64,000 nt of DNA from Paenibacillus alba (GTDB taxonomy: Bacteria > Bacillota > Bacilli > Paenibacillales > NBRC-103111): assembly GCF_013204855.1 (NCBI RefSeq), contig NZ_JABMKZ010000011.1:124001-188000 (forward strand). Reading direction: 5' to 3'. The position numbers were made by a program, and so were the translations under genes. Of this stretch, positions 44,431 through 52,883 are shown piece by piece; positions within the stretch are counted from its first letter, which is position 1, and every line of letters starts with the position of its first letter. Below the pieces are notes generated by a model. That model saw only the letters and a program-made list of their open reading frames with translations. It searched no databases and was not told where the DNA came from.

Positions 44431-46353
44431 CTATTCCTTGGCATTCTGGCTTTGAAACGACAACGCAACATCGAGAAAAGCATCATCGCTGGGAAACCTG
44501 GCCATATCATCTTTCCCATTGCCATCGAAATCCGCGACAACTATACGTCCATTCGCTTTGCCCCACGGTCCAAACACGGACAGCAGTTGATACTCATTCT
44601 CCGCTGTTGCTTGGTACACGCGGCTGGTCATATTTTTCGCATCATAGCGTAAAACATCTTCTTTGCCATCGCCGTTAAAATCACCAAATCGGATATTGCC
44701 AAGCTCCTCAGGAATATCTAAGAACACTTTATTTAGATTCCACTGCATAGCTGTTTTATCCAGCTCAAACTCCACGCCTTGCGACGTATTTTCTTTAAAT
44801 AATAATAAGCTTTGCCGATCTTGCTTCTTGACATTTCTAACGATCAGATCTCGGGAAGAGCTGGTTCGGAACGTATAGGGCTTGATAGCCTTCACTTCAT
44901 TCCCGTGCACATAAACGCCAAGAAGCTGACTGCGGTCTATAGACTGTCCGGCAAGGATACAATCTCCATTTGGCTGGCGCAGCTCATATAGATCATACCA
45001 ACGGTTGGCAGGAATTTTCCAGCTTTGCTTTTTCGTAAACCCATTGGCCGATGATGAATACGCTTCAAGCTTCCCAGTTGGTGTAACTACCCAAAGCCCT
45101 TCTTTACGCTTATTGTCGCGACTGTTTAAGGCAAAAGCCGAGCCATCGACATAAGGAATTGTGGCGGCTGTCTGCGGTGTTGGTTGGCTTTCATTGCGGA
45201 TAGCCGAAAACTTCCCTTGTGTTACCGCGATATTACCGGTTTTCTTATCCCAAGATACAATATCAGCTTCACTTCTTCCCGTTACATGACCGACCTGAAC
45301 CAACGTCGACTTGGCACTTCCTATCTTCAGTCGCTGAGCAGGCGTAAAAGGAATATAATCGTGAATCGAGTAAAATGGATAGCCCTTTTGATGCAGTTGT
45401 GTGATCAACTTTTGCAAGACACTTTTGTTATCATGCATGTACTGATATGCGGGAATACCGTCTTTGACAACTGGGCTTCCCCATTCATCCAATACAGGCT
45501 CCAAATGACTAAATTCCAAAAAAGGATGATAGAAAAAAGAGTTGATTCGCTCTATTTTACCTAACTGATTCAAAATAAATTTCTCATCCTTACCGCTCGG
45601 GATATAAGAAAGCGTAGTTGGCACGTATACATTCCCAAAAGATGGAATTCCATTGCTCGTATTGATCACATTCTCATATTGGGCAAACGGCGGATTCGAG
45701 TTGATATTCGTATCCGGCTGATACTGGAGCCCAAAATAAGATCGGAATACCTTATCCTGCTCTGGTGTTGTATGATAATGAGGCGCTTCCCAGAAATGAG
45801 GCGTAAATCCGGCAGCTTGGAAGCGCAACAGCCCTTCCTTGACTCGGTTCAGCGCGAATGCAGCCGTCATCGTCTCCGGCACATCAGGAACATTGAACTC
45901 GTTGCCAATGCCAGAAGCTTGATGTCCATCTTCACGGCGCTCATCCCCGACTTGGTGCGTATAGCCATGCATGCCGATTGTACCGTTGGACTGAGCGGCT
46001 TCTCCAAGAACCTTGTCAAACGACTGAATATAGCTATTATCCAACTGATCAATCGAGCGATCATACCGGGTCCCGTCGGGCATTATATTCTTCCACCTTG
46101 GGATGACAGCCAGACTGTAATGCACGTTCTGCTCATTTAAATAGGAGAGGACCGCTCTCAACTTGCCGATGCCTTCGAGCGTACTATAATAACCGCCAGG
46201 TCCGATGTCTTCCAACCGAATCATCATGAACCGCGGATTGTTATCTGCCCCTTCAACCGTCATGATGTGATATAAACCTAGGAATAATCCAAAAGAGACC
46301 ATGCCAGCAATCACATATCGAAACCACGTATTTTTTTGTATGAAAGTCCACAT
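44431..46353 (-). CDS. membrane-anchored DUF2334 (deacetylase-like) protein with VCBS/FG-GAP repeats
   Basis: 640 aa from ATG at 46353 (GGGGGAG ten bases upstream). An N-terminal membrane segment (YVIAGMVSFGLFLGLYHIM) is followed by a DUF2334 domain to about residue 330 (RFMMIRLEDIGPGGYYSTLE, SLAVIPRWKNIMPDG, GTIGMHGYTHQVGDE, FTPHFWEAPHYHTT), a relative of NodB polysaccharide deacetylases. The C-terminal ~270 residues form a beta-propeller-like region ending with calcium-type repeats (FGDFNGDGKEDVLRYD, VADFDGNGKDDMARF). Probably acts on exopolysaccharide or cell-wall polymer outside the membrane. Confidence 0.85.
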   Translation of the reverse strand: MWTFIQKNTWFRYVIAGMVSFGLFLGLYHIMTVEGADNNPRFMMIRLEDIGPGGYYSTLEGIGKLRAVLSYLNEQNVHYSLAVIPRWKNIMPDGTRYDRSIDQLDNSYIQSFDKVLGEAAQSNGTIGMHGYTHQVGDERREDGHQASGIGNEFNVPDVPETMTAAFALNRVKEGLLRFQAAGFTPHFWEAPHYHTTPEQDKVFRSYFGLQYQPDTNINSNPPFAQYENVINTSNGIPSFGNVYVPTTLSYIPSGKDEKFILNQLGKIERINSFFYHPFLEFSHLEPVLDEWGSPVVKDGIPAYQYMHDNKSVLQKLITQLHQKGYPFYSIHDYIPFTPAQRLKIGSAKSTLVQVGHVTGRSEADIVSWDKKTGNIAVTQGKFSAIRNESQPTPQTAATIPYVDGSAFALNSRDNKRKEGLWVVTPTGKLEAYSSSANGFTKKQSWKIPANRWYDLYELRQPNGDCILAGQSIDRSQLLGVYVHGNEVKAIKPYTFRTSSSRDLIVRNVKKQDRQSLLLFKENTSQGVEFELDKTAMQWNLNKVFLDIPEELGNIRFGDFNGDGKEDVLRYDAKNMTSRVYQATAENEYQLLSVFGPWGKANGRIVVADFDGNGKDDMARFPSDDAFLDVALSFQSQNAKE

Positions 46354-46518
46354 ACAAGCAATCTCCCCCCAAAGCTGCTGGACCATTGATTTGATGAATA
46401 AACGAAATCATAAGTATGGCTATAGTTCAATTGGACTATACTCTTATGAAATTGTCTATTATACGTTATTACGATATTATTTGGTGATTGCTAACACAAA
46501 TTCCTCTCAAAAAAATGA

Positions 46519-47226
46519 TTAATCCATTTTTACTTCCAACCCCTTATGTTTAACCCAAATACCGGCAAATTCTGGTACGATATGCCAACCATTTTCTTCT
46601 ACTCGCTTCGCTATTTCTGCCCCAAAGAAGTACGAAGTAAGCCGAACAGCTTCATCCATATCATGGAAGGTATAGTCAGTACGAATAAACGAATGTTCAA
46701 AACCATATTTGCTTTCCAACAGATCATAATAAGAAGTTAAATAATCATGTTTGGTTGGACTTGTAACGGCAGTACCCAACGTTTCAAAGATGATGACAGT
46801 GCCATCCGGACGAAGAATTCTTGTCATCTCCGCCATCATTTGCTCCAAATTATGCTCCCAGTTGTCCAGACTCGAGCTAGCTAAATAACTTAATGTCCAC
46901 CCGGCTAGAACCAAGTCCTTGCTGTTATCCGCAATCGGCAGCTTTCTGTGGTCTGAAACCATCGTTTGCCAGTTCGTATAAGCGGTTTGGCTTAGCTTTT
47001 CTTCTAATACTGCCAACATTGGCTGCGCATTATCCAAGCACAGTAGTGAATTGACTTGCTCCACCAGAAATAAAGCGAATCTTCCCGTTCCTGCTCCCAA
47101 ATCCACAACATCCAGTTGATGATAAGGTCTTATACCGTTGACTACCTTATCTAAAGTTGGCTGCTTGCTAATTAATTCATCGTACGTATGCGTATTATCT
47201 TGATAAATTTCAGTTTCTCTTGACAT
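46519..47226 (-). CDS. class I SAM-dependent methyltransferase
   Basis: 235 aa. SAM-binding motif LDVVDLGAGTGRFALFL, then LCLDNAQPMLAVL and ILRPDGTVIIFETLG: UbiE/Methyltransf_11 type. Start taken as the ATG eight bases after AGGAGG; another ATG two codons earlier overlaps the site. The promoter upstream has MerR-type geometry (19-bp spacer with a dyad), suggesting induction by a MerR-family regulator, although none is encoded in the window. Substrate unknown. Confidence 0.88.
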   Translation of the reverse strand: MSRETEIYQDNTHTYDELISKQPTLDKVVNGIRPYHQLDVVDLGAGTGRFALFLVEQVNSLLCLDNAQPMLAVLEEKLSQTAYTNWQTMVSDHRKLPIADNSKDLVLAGWTLSYLASSSLDNWEHNLEQMMAEMTRILRPDGTVIIFETLGTAVTSPTKHDYLTSYYDLLESKYGFEHSFIRTDYTFHDMDEAVRLTSYFFGAEIAKRVEENGWHIVPEFAGIWVKHKGLEVKMD

Positions 47227-47254
47227 CTTCATGACCTCCTTTGTTATTCCCTAA

Positions 47255-47285
47255 CGATAAACCTTAACCTTACGTTAAGGTCAAG
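47255..47285 (-). promoter_or_regulatory. MerR-type promoter with 19-bp spacer and dyad operator
   Basis: On the minus strand -35 TTGACC (47280-47285) and -10-like TATCGT (47255-47260) are exactly 19 bp apart. The spacer holds the dyad CCTTAAC-N5-GTTAAGG (arms 47263-47269 and 47275-47281, the latter overlapping the -35). An over-long spacer with a central dyad is characteristic of promoters untwisted by MerR-family activators. It reads into the methyltransferase gene 30 bp away. Confidence 0.7.
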
Positions 47286-47404
47286 CGATGAAATAAAGAA
47301 CGGTCAAGAGTGAAAAAACCTTTTGCAAGGTTTGACTCTGACAAGTTGAAATGCTACAATTCAAGCAAATTTGGTTCAAAGTTAGGATCAGGAGGGGATA
47401 CTCC

Positions 47405-47770
47405 TTGCGTCTTTTTCTACGAAAGTATCAGTGGCAAATCTTGGTTTGGATCATCCTCGGTTTATTTATTTTTCCGTTGACACCACCGATTTCCCATCAT
47501 TTCTCATCGGATAACGAGATACTTGTACTGGCGAATACGACTCAAGTCTTGAGCATACAAGAACATTCACTAACCAAAAAAACATTTTTCCAGCATATCG
47601 ATAAAATTCGATGGCTGAACGATTTTTTCGCCCAATATGATATCACCGTTTTTGTCATTTTTATTGTTTATATCTTATCCAAAATATGGCTGCGACTAAA
47701 AGAAATACTCCTCGCCTTTCTCAAATTCGTTTCGGGTTATACGGGCCTCATTCATTATTTTTCGACCTAG
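47405..47770 (+). CDS. hypothetical two-span membrane protein, 121 aa
   Basis: A TTG at 47405 with AGGAGGGG seven bases upstream is preferred to the ATG at 47351, whose frame contains that site. Membrane segments lie at about 10-28 (WQILVWIILGLFIFPL) and 80-98 (ITVFVIFIVYILSKIWL), with about 50 residues outside (SHHFSSDNEILVLANTTQVL). No family recognised. It ends 33 bp before the YitT gene, so the two may be co-transcribed. Confidence 0.65.
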   Translation: MRLFLRKYQWQILVWIILGLFIFPLTPPISHHFSSDNEILVLANTTQVLSIQEHSLTKKTFFQHIDKIRWLNDFFAQYDITVFVIFIVYILSKIWLRLKEILLAFLKFVSGYTGLIHYFST

Positions 47771-47803
47771 AAAAAGAATTGAATTAGGGAAAGAGGAACC
47801 TAC

Positions 47804-48700
47804 ATGTCAAACACATTATCCGGAGCAGAACACGCAAGCTCCCAACATCGCAAATTAACTCGCTCCAAATTTCTGCGAAGAATCCTATTCATGATTCTCG
47901 GATCTGGCTTAGTATCTGTTGGACTGGAAATTTTCCTGGTCCCCAACAACATCATCGACGGCGGAATTGTCGGGATATCCATTATCCTCGCTCATTTAAC
48001 GCATTTCCCGCTAGGTATATTTTTAATTTTGCTGAACTTGCCTTTCTTGCTTTTGGGCTACAAACAAATCGGTAAGACATTCGCCTTATCCACTTTATTT
48101 TCGGTCATACTGATGTCGGTTGGCACTTACTTGCTGCACCCCGTTCAAGCCATAACGATTGATCCGTTATTAGCCGCTGTTTTCGGAGGTATCATCTTAG
48201 GTATTGGTGTCGGGCTTGTCATTCGATCAGGCGGTTCCTTGGATGGAACCGAAATTGTCGCGATCTTGATCAGCAAAAAGTCACCATTCTCTGTTGGTGA
48301 AATCGTCATGTTCTTCAACTTCTTCATCCTAGGAAGCGCAGGCTTCGTATTTGGCTGGGATCATGCCATGTACTCGCTGATTGCTTACTTCATCGCTTTC
48401 AAAATGATTGACATCGTCATTGAAGGACTGGACCAATCCAAATCCGTGTGGATTATCAGCGATGAATACGAAACCATCGGAGAAGCCATCACGTACCGTT
48501 TGGGCCGCGGCGTTACCTACCTGAAAGGCGAAGGCGCTTTTACCGGCGATGACAAAAAAGTAATCTTCAGCGTCATCACCCGCCTTGAAGAAGCCAAATT
48601 AAAATCCATCGTTGACGAACTGGATCCGCGGGCATTCCTGGCTATCGGGAACATCCATGATGTCAAGGGCGGAAGATTCAAGAAGAAAGATATTCACTAA
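47804..48700 (+). CDS. YitT-family membrane protein
   Basis: 298 aa. Six membrane segments in two DUF161-type repeats (GLEIFLVPNNIIDGGIVGIS; GLVIRSGGSLDGTEIVAIL) and a cytoplasmic C-terminal DUF2179 domain (YLKGEGAFTGDDKKVIFSVI, LDPRAFLAIGNIHDVKG). Common in Bacillales as several paralogues of unknown transport function. It is followed by a nested-hairpin terminator and the palindrome tetrad D. Confidence 0.93.
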   Translation: MSNTLSGAEHASSQHRKLTRSKFLRRILFMILGSGLVSVGLEIFLVPNNIIDGGIVGISIILAHLTHFPLGIFLILLNLPFLLLGYKQIGKTFALSTLFSVILMSVGTYLLHPVQAITIDPLLAAVFGGIILGIGVGLVIRSGGSLDGTEIVAILISKKSPFSVGEIVMFFNFFILGSAGFVFGWDHAMYSLIAYFIAFKMIDIVIEGLDQSKSVWIISDEYETIGEAITYRLGRGVTYLKGEGAFTGDDKKVIFSVITRLEEAKLKSIVDELDPRAFLAIGNIHDVKGGRFKKKDIH

Positions 48701-48730
48701 ATCGGCCTTTGATTTGCAGATGAAAATTCA

Positions 48731-48785
48731 AAAAGGAGTTGTCCTATAAGTAGGTAAACCTACTTGAGGGCAGCTCCTTTTTCTA
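48731..48785. terminator. nested-hairpin terminator after yitT-type gene
   Basis: AAAAGGAGTTGTCC pairs with GGGCAGCTCCTTTTT around an inner palindrome AAGTAGGT-AA-ACCTACTT. The plus strand ends in CTCCTTTTTC, 30 bp past the YitT stop. The inner palindrome matches that at 24750-24767 apart from one base pair in the arms. Confidence 0.85.
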
Positions 48786-48884
48786 TGTGCAAGAAAACCG
48801 CCTTCAAAGCTCATGTTGGCGCTCGTTTTCCGTCACCTTGCTCATTGGCTTGATGTTATCCTGCTCTAGTGATACTGGTATACC

Positions 48885-49110
48885 CCCGAATTGTGCATCT
48901 TTTTGACCTCAATCATGAAATTCCTGCAATTGTGCATCTTTTGGAGGCTTGGAATAGCCCCAATCATGAAATTCCTGCGTTTGTGCATCTTTTTGAAGCT
49001 TATTCCGGCTGATAGACTGGATTTACTGAAAATGCCTGCACAATTGCAGGCATTCCCACTTTTTAACCCCGTCCACCCGCAAATCCCTGCACTTTCGCAG
49101 GTTTTCCGTT
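48885..49110. repeat. palindrome tetrad D (CCTGCA type, inverted), 51/61/51 spacing
   Basis: Four palindromes with centres at about 48930.5, 48981.5, 49042.5 and 49093.5. The first two read AATTCCTGCR-N4-TGCATCTTTT, and the last two CCTGCA-N4-YGCAGG. Read on the minus strand the order of arm types (CCTGCG, CCTGCA, GATGCA, GATGCA) equals that of tetrad C. A degenerate extra half-site (TGCATC, 48894-48899) lies 39 bp before the first unit. It lies between the convergent YitT and oxidoreductase genes. Confidence 0.88.
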
Positions 49111-49242
49111 AGGTCCCAACCAAACTAGAAACACACAAAAATCCCGCATGAAGGTGCAAAGTAGTCCTCTTCACACTATCTAAGCTTAAACCCCAACTTG
49201 GTATTTGGGACAGCTCCATTTTCGCGCAGCTGGGTTTGCCAC

Positions 49243-50277
49243 TTATCTCCAGTAATCCCGCAAATCAACCTTTTGCCCAAGCTTGGCGCTTTCAATAGCG
49301 CCCAATACCATCGCCATGCTCTTGATGTTGTCACGACAGTCCGTCTCGGCCGGGCGGCCTTGCTCCAGCGCCAAGAACATCTCATCCAAACAGCCGGCAT
49401 GGCCGCTGCTGCCGGTCCAGTTCACATCCGCTTCCACTCTCGTACAATCGCGGATAAATTTGCCCGTTTGATCGCCGGCGGTGACGATCTCGGCGTAAGG
49501 AGCGCTTTCTCCGTCCCACAGGACGGAGCCCTGCTCGCCTGTTACGCGCCACGCCGACTCCCAAGAGGTCGGCATACCTTCGGCGCACCAAGAGCCGCGG
49601 TAGCAGAACACAGAGCCGTCTGACATCTCATAGATGCATATCGCCGAGGCATTGCCCGCATACCAGGAGCCGGGCGGGTTGAATTCCTGGCAGTACACCG
49701 ACACGGGGTCTGCCCCTGTTATAAAGCGCGCCTGATCGAACGTATGGATCGCCATGTCTAGAATAAGCGGGCTGTCCATCGCATCGCGGAAGCCTCCGAA
49801 ATGGGCGCCGATGAAGAAATCGGCGCCCACATATCCGACGCGGCCAATCGTGCCCGCCGTAATGAGGTCCCGCATGGCGCGAATATTGGCCAAATAGCGG
49901 CGGTTTTGCATAACGGAGAGAGATTTCCCCGTTCGCTCCGCCAGCTGTACAATTTCTCGCGCTTCCGCCATCGTTGCTGCCATCGGCTTCTCTCCGAAAA
50001 CATTGCAGCCTAGACGCAGTCCGGTTGTGCACACTTGGAAATGGCTATCAGGAATGGTGATATCCAGCACAAGATTGGCTTCAGTTTCTTGAATCGCCTG
50101 CTCCAAATTCGTAAATACCCCGCAAGTTAAGCCGTAGCGATCCGCCATCGCTTGTGCGAATTCCGTCTTGATATCTACTAATGCTGTAATGACGCTGTCT
50201 TCACGCTTCAACATATATTCAACCCATACTCTTGCCATGCCGCCGCAGCCCACGACGACGACGCGATATTTACTCAT
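49243..50277 (-). CDS. Gfo/Idh/MocA-family NAD(P)-dependent oxidoreductase
   Basis: 344 aa. Rossmann motif VVVVGCGGMARVWVEY at the N-terminus, EKPMAAT-type motif FGEKPMAATMAEA with the catalytic Lys, and the C-terminal sugar-substrate domain (LDMAIHTFDQARFITG). The preferred ATG has AAGGAG nine bases upstream; an upstream GTG lies next to that site. It probably oxidises a sugar or inositol derivative. Its GC content is visibly higher than in neighbouring genes, which may point to acquisition. Standing alone between convergent and unrelated genes, its pathway is not shown. Confidence 0.92.
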   Translation of the reverse strand: MSKYRVVVVGCGGMARVWVEYMLKREDSVITALVDIKTEFAQAMADRYGLTCGVFTNLEQAIQETEANLVLDITIPDSHFQVCTTGLRLGCNVFGEKPMAATMAEAREIVQLAERTGKSLSVMQNRRYLANIRAMRDLITAGTIGRVGYVGADFFIGAHFGGFRDAMDSPLILDMAIHTFDQARFITGADPVSVYCQEFNPPGSWYAGNASAICIYEMSDGSVFCYRGSWCAEGMPTSWESAWRVTGEQGSVLWDGESAPYAEIVTAGDQTGKFIRDCTRVEADVNWTGSSGHAGCLDEMFLALEQGRPAETDCRDNIKSMAMVLGAIESAKLGQKVDLRDYWR

Positions 50278-50434
50278 CCTGCACACTCCTTCAATGTCAA
50301 CCTTAGCTTGGCTTTTTCTGTATCATTCCTAAATGGTGTACAACAAGCTTCACAAACTCATTTTATCCCTTTTTGAATGTACAATCTCTATCCAATCTTG
50401 TGCTTTTAAGGTCAAATATTGTGTCATATGCCTT

Positions 50435-50704
50435 TCACCGATACGATTCGAAGAGCGCAAATATGAAGTGCATCGCCTCTTCCTCATCCTTGCCCCTCGT
50501 CAACAAACGAATGGACGTACCTGCTTTGATTGGAACAAGAAGCATGCCGAGCAAGCTTTTCACATCCACGTGAAACGATTTATGCTCAAGCTCGAAATCA
50601 ATCGTAATATCCGAAATAAAATGAGATGATTTCGCTGAAATCTCGGACAAATCACTGCGCTGCAAGTCCCGTCCAATGATAAATTCATGAACTCTCATAG
50701 TCAT
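50435..50704 (-). CDS. HPr-like protein without the phospho-histidine
   Basis: 89 aa, the length of HPr. The region around the regulatory serine is HPr-like (VDVKSLLGMLLVPIKAGTSI, then TRGKDEEEAMHFIF), with Ser at about residue 50 in the place of HPr Ser46. The active-site loop GIHARPA is replaced by GRDLQRSDLSEIS, so the His15 phosphorylated by enzyme I is absent. It therefore cannot carry phosphate to sugars and would be regulatory if anything, as Crh is in Bacillus. Two ATGs two codons apart both lie near GAGGAAGG. It follows the kinase-like gene by 28 bp. Confidence 0.75.
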   Translation of the reverse strand: MTMRVHEFIIGRDLQRSDLSEISAKSSHFISDITIDFELEHKSFHVDVKSLLGMLLVPIKAGTSIRLLTRGKDEEEAMHFIFALFESYR

Positions 50705-50732
50705 ACCTTCCTCGTATATAGAATGTTTGCTC

Positions 50733-51410
50733 CTACACGGAACGACTGGTGCCGCGTGCCCTGCGAAACCTCTTCCATTTGCGGTAGCTTTTTCTAACCA
50801 CATTCAAAGCAAATCCGGGGATGCGCATCCCGCGTACCCAAGGATAATAGAAACGGTCATAGGCATTCTTCAAATCATCCCACATAGGACAATATTCGGT
50901 TTTCATAAAATCAGACACATCGACGACAAGCCCCCGTCCATCCAGCATCATCACATTTTTCCCATGAACATCATGTGGGTTGAGGCCACGACTTACTGCG
51001 TAGTCAAGCGCTTGATCGATATCTGTGATGACTTGCCGTGGAATCGCAAGCCCGCGCTGCAAACAGTTGTATAACGTTACTCCCGTTAAGCGGCGAAGCA
51101 CCAAAAAGTTCTCTCCTGCATGCAAGCATTCTGAGAATGCCGGGTGCTTTCCTATCCGTTTGTATACTTCTATCTCTTCTTCGATGCCAGGTCTTCCGGG
51201 TGCATACACTTTGACAACGACATCGGGATAACTAGGATGCATCAGAACTGCTGCATAATTCCCGGAACCTACAAGCCGCCATGGCTTCGGGTACACATGA
51301 ACGACAATCGGTTCAAAGGGATCTTCGCTATGAATCTCCAAATTAGGCAGCAAATGATGTTGAATTTCGATCAGCCACGGCTTCAGCATTTCCTTCTTGT
51401 CCTCCCCCAT
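50733..51410 (-). CDS. protein-kinase-like protein (YrzF-type)
   Basis: 225 aa. Reduced Ser/Thr-kinase-like fold: glycine-rich WRLVGSGNYAAVLMHP, ATP-binding Lys in VVVKVYAPG, catalytic-loop GLNPHDVHGKNVMML (HDxHGKN in place of HRDxKxxN) and metal-binding LVVDVSDFMK. This resembles small Bacillales kinases such as YrzF/RIO-like proteins. The Arg-rich C-terminus may bind nucleic acid or membrane. An ATG seven codons in (GGGGGAGG upstream) is an alternative start. It is co-oriented with the HPr-like gene. Confidence 0.8.
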   Translation of the reverse strand: MGEDKKEMLKPWLIEIQHHLLPNLEIHSEDPFEPIVVHVYPKPWRLVGSGNYAAVLMHPSYPDVVVKVYAPGRPGIEEEIEVYKRIGKHPAFSECLHAGENFLVLRRLTGVTLYNCLQRGLAIPRQVITDIDQALDYAVSRGLNPHDVHGKNVMMLDGRGLVVDVSDFMKTEYCPMWDDLKNAYDRFYYPWVRGMRIPGFALNVVRKSYRKWKRFRRARGTSRSV

Positions 51411-51515
51411 GAGGTTTATCTAATTTCTAGACAGCTGCATCATGGTTTGTTAATTTCTACTATGTGTGGTATTATACAAAGATATTTGTGTAAAGTGAAG
51501 TGTTGAATATGCCCT

Positions 51516-51592
51516 ATTATTTTGTACTAGATTCCTATTCCCATATAAAAATGAAGCTAATCCCTTGACCCTTGGTCAAGGGATTTTTTTTC
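51516..51592 (+). promoter_or_regulatory. promoter and leader terminator (possible attenuator) of the CDF gene
   Basis: Putative promoter TTGTAC-N16-TATAAA (about 51521-51549) is followed within about 10-15 nt by a perfect intrinsic terminator, AATCCCTTGACC-CTT-GGTCAAGGGATT then TTTTTT (51559-51591). The CDF ribosome binding site starts about 22 bp later, leaving no room for another promoter, and no plus-strand gene ends upstream. Expression of the transporter would require read-through. Confidence 0.55.
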
Positions 51593-51626
51593 CTTGGGGA
51601 AACACTTCTGTAGGAGGTCATCATTG

Positions 51627-52517
51627 ATGAACAGCAACAACAAATCATCCGTATGGGCGATCTGGCTATCGCTCATCAGCAACATCATTCTTACCATTAT
51701 GAAGATTATTATCGGTCTCATCTTTCAAAGTGAGGTTTTATTAGCCGATGGCGTCCATAATGCCGGTGACATCATTGCCACAGTTGCAGCACTTAGTGCC
51801 ATGCGTATTTCTAAGCTTCCTGCCGATGAAGACCATCCCTATGGCCATGGCAAAGCAGAAGTACTGGGCTCAGGATTTGTCGCTTTTATTCTTGTATTAG
51901 CAGCACTTTATATTGGTTATCATGCCACAGCTGCCTTTTTTCACGAACCGCTCTCACCAAGTTACATTGCACTTATTGCCGCTTTCCTATCGATGATCTG
52001 GAAATACGTGCTTTATGTTTACACGATGCGGATCGGACTAGCAACGAGCAGCAAAGGACTCATCGCCACCGCCAAAGATCATTTAGCCGATGTCTACGCG
52101 TCGTTAGCAGCCGTAGTTGGGATTGGCTTAGCTTTTATCGGCAAATCCTATGGCATTCACTGGTTATCCTATGGCGATGCAGCCGCTGGTATTATTGTTT
52201 CGTTATTAGTTCTACGCTTGGGTGTTGAGATGGGAAAGGAATCCTTCGATATTCTCATGGAGAAAACAGTCGATCAGCAGAAGCTGTTCCAATACAGTCA
52301 ATTAATTCAAGCCATCCCTCAGGTCAAACGAATTGATCGTATTCGGGCGAGAGAACATGGCCATTACATTTTGGTTGATGCCAGAGTATCTATTCCAGGC
52401 GAACTAACGATTCAGCAAGGTCATGATATTACTCGCGCCATCAAGGAGTCGATCAAGGAGCAGCACCAGGACGTTGATGAAGTACTCATCCACTTGAACC
52501 CTTGGTACAAGGAATAA
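51627..52517 (+). CDS. cation diffusion facilitator (CDF) metal exporter
   Basis: 296 aa from the ATG nine bases after AGGAGG. Six membrane segments with the CDF metal sites LLADGVHNAGDIIATV (TM2) and TAKDHLADVYASLAAV (TM5), the loop PADEDHPYGHGKAEVLGSG and a cytoplasmic C-terminal domain (KRIDRIRAREHGHYILVDAR). It should expel a divalent cation such as Zn, Mn, Co or Fe in exchange for protons; the metal is not certain from sequence, though the Mn exporter MneS/MneP type is one option. The leader terminator suggests control after initiation. Confidence 0.93.
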   Translation: MNSNNKSSVWAIWLSLISNIILTIMKIIIGLIFQSEVLLADGVHNAGDIIATVAALSAMRISKLPADEDHPYGHGKAEVLGSGFVAFILVLAALYIGYHATAAFFHEPLSPSYIALIAAFLSMIWKYVLYVYTMRIGLATSSKGLIATAKDHLADVYASLAAVVGIGLAFIGKSYGIHWLSYGDAAAGIIVSLLVLRLGVEMGKESFDILMEKTVDQQKLFQYSQLIQAIPQVKRIDRIRAREHGHYILVDARVSIPGELTIQQGHDITRAIKESIKEQHQDVDEVLIHLNPWYKE

Positions 52518-52600
52518 TGTCCGCGTCCATTTTGTTTTCCCAAACATTTCGTCTATAATGATGAAAATAAACGTAAAAAAGATCAGAAAGCGGTGCTGGC

Positions 52601-52816
52601 ATGGCAAGCAATGTGTATTACATCATCTTTTCGATCATTTTAATCGCTGGCGTCTTGTTTACTGTGCTCATAGGAAACTCACGAGCCAACAAAGTCGGCA
52701 ATCCCGATTACGATAATAAAACAAAGGGAAATTGGTCCCGTCTTACACTCTTCTACGTAGTAGCCATTGCTCTTGGCGTACTTGCTTTAATTTTGTATGT
52801 GGTCAATCAAACCTAA
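52601..52816 (+). CDS. small two-span membrane protein, 71 aa
   Basis: Two hydrophobic segments (YYIIFSIILIAGVLFTVLIG and LFYVVAIALGVLALILYVV) joined by a polar loop (NKVGNPDYDNKTKGNW). No family recognised, though short proteins of this design with a conserved loop are common in Bacillales. A weak AAGCGGTG lies before the ATG. It is followed by a shared terminator with the convergent multicopper oxidase gene. Confidence 0.7.
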   Translation: MASNVYYIIFSIILIAGVLFTVLIGNSRANKVGNPDYDNKTKGNWSRLTLFYVVAIALGVLALILYVVNQT

Positions 52817-52833
52817 ATTTAACATGCCTAATG

Positions 52834-52880
52834 TAAAAAGACGCAACCCCGGAATCGACTCCGTGTTTGCGTCTTTTCAC
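52834..52880. terminator. bidirectional intrinsic terminator
   Basis: AAAAAGACGCAA/TTGCGTCTTTT stem with additional CGGA/TCCG pairing, T-runs on both strands, between two convergent genes. Confidence 0.88.
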
Positions 52881-52883
52881 TTT

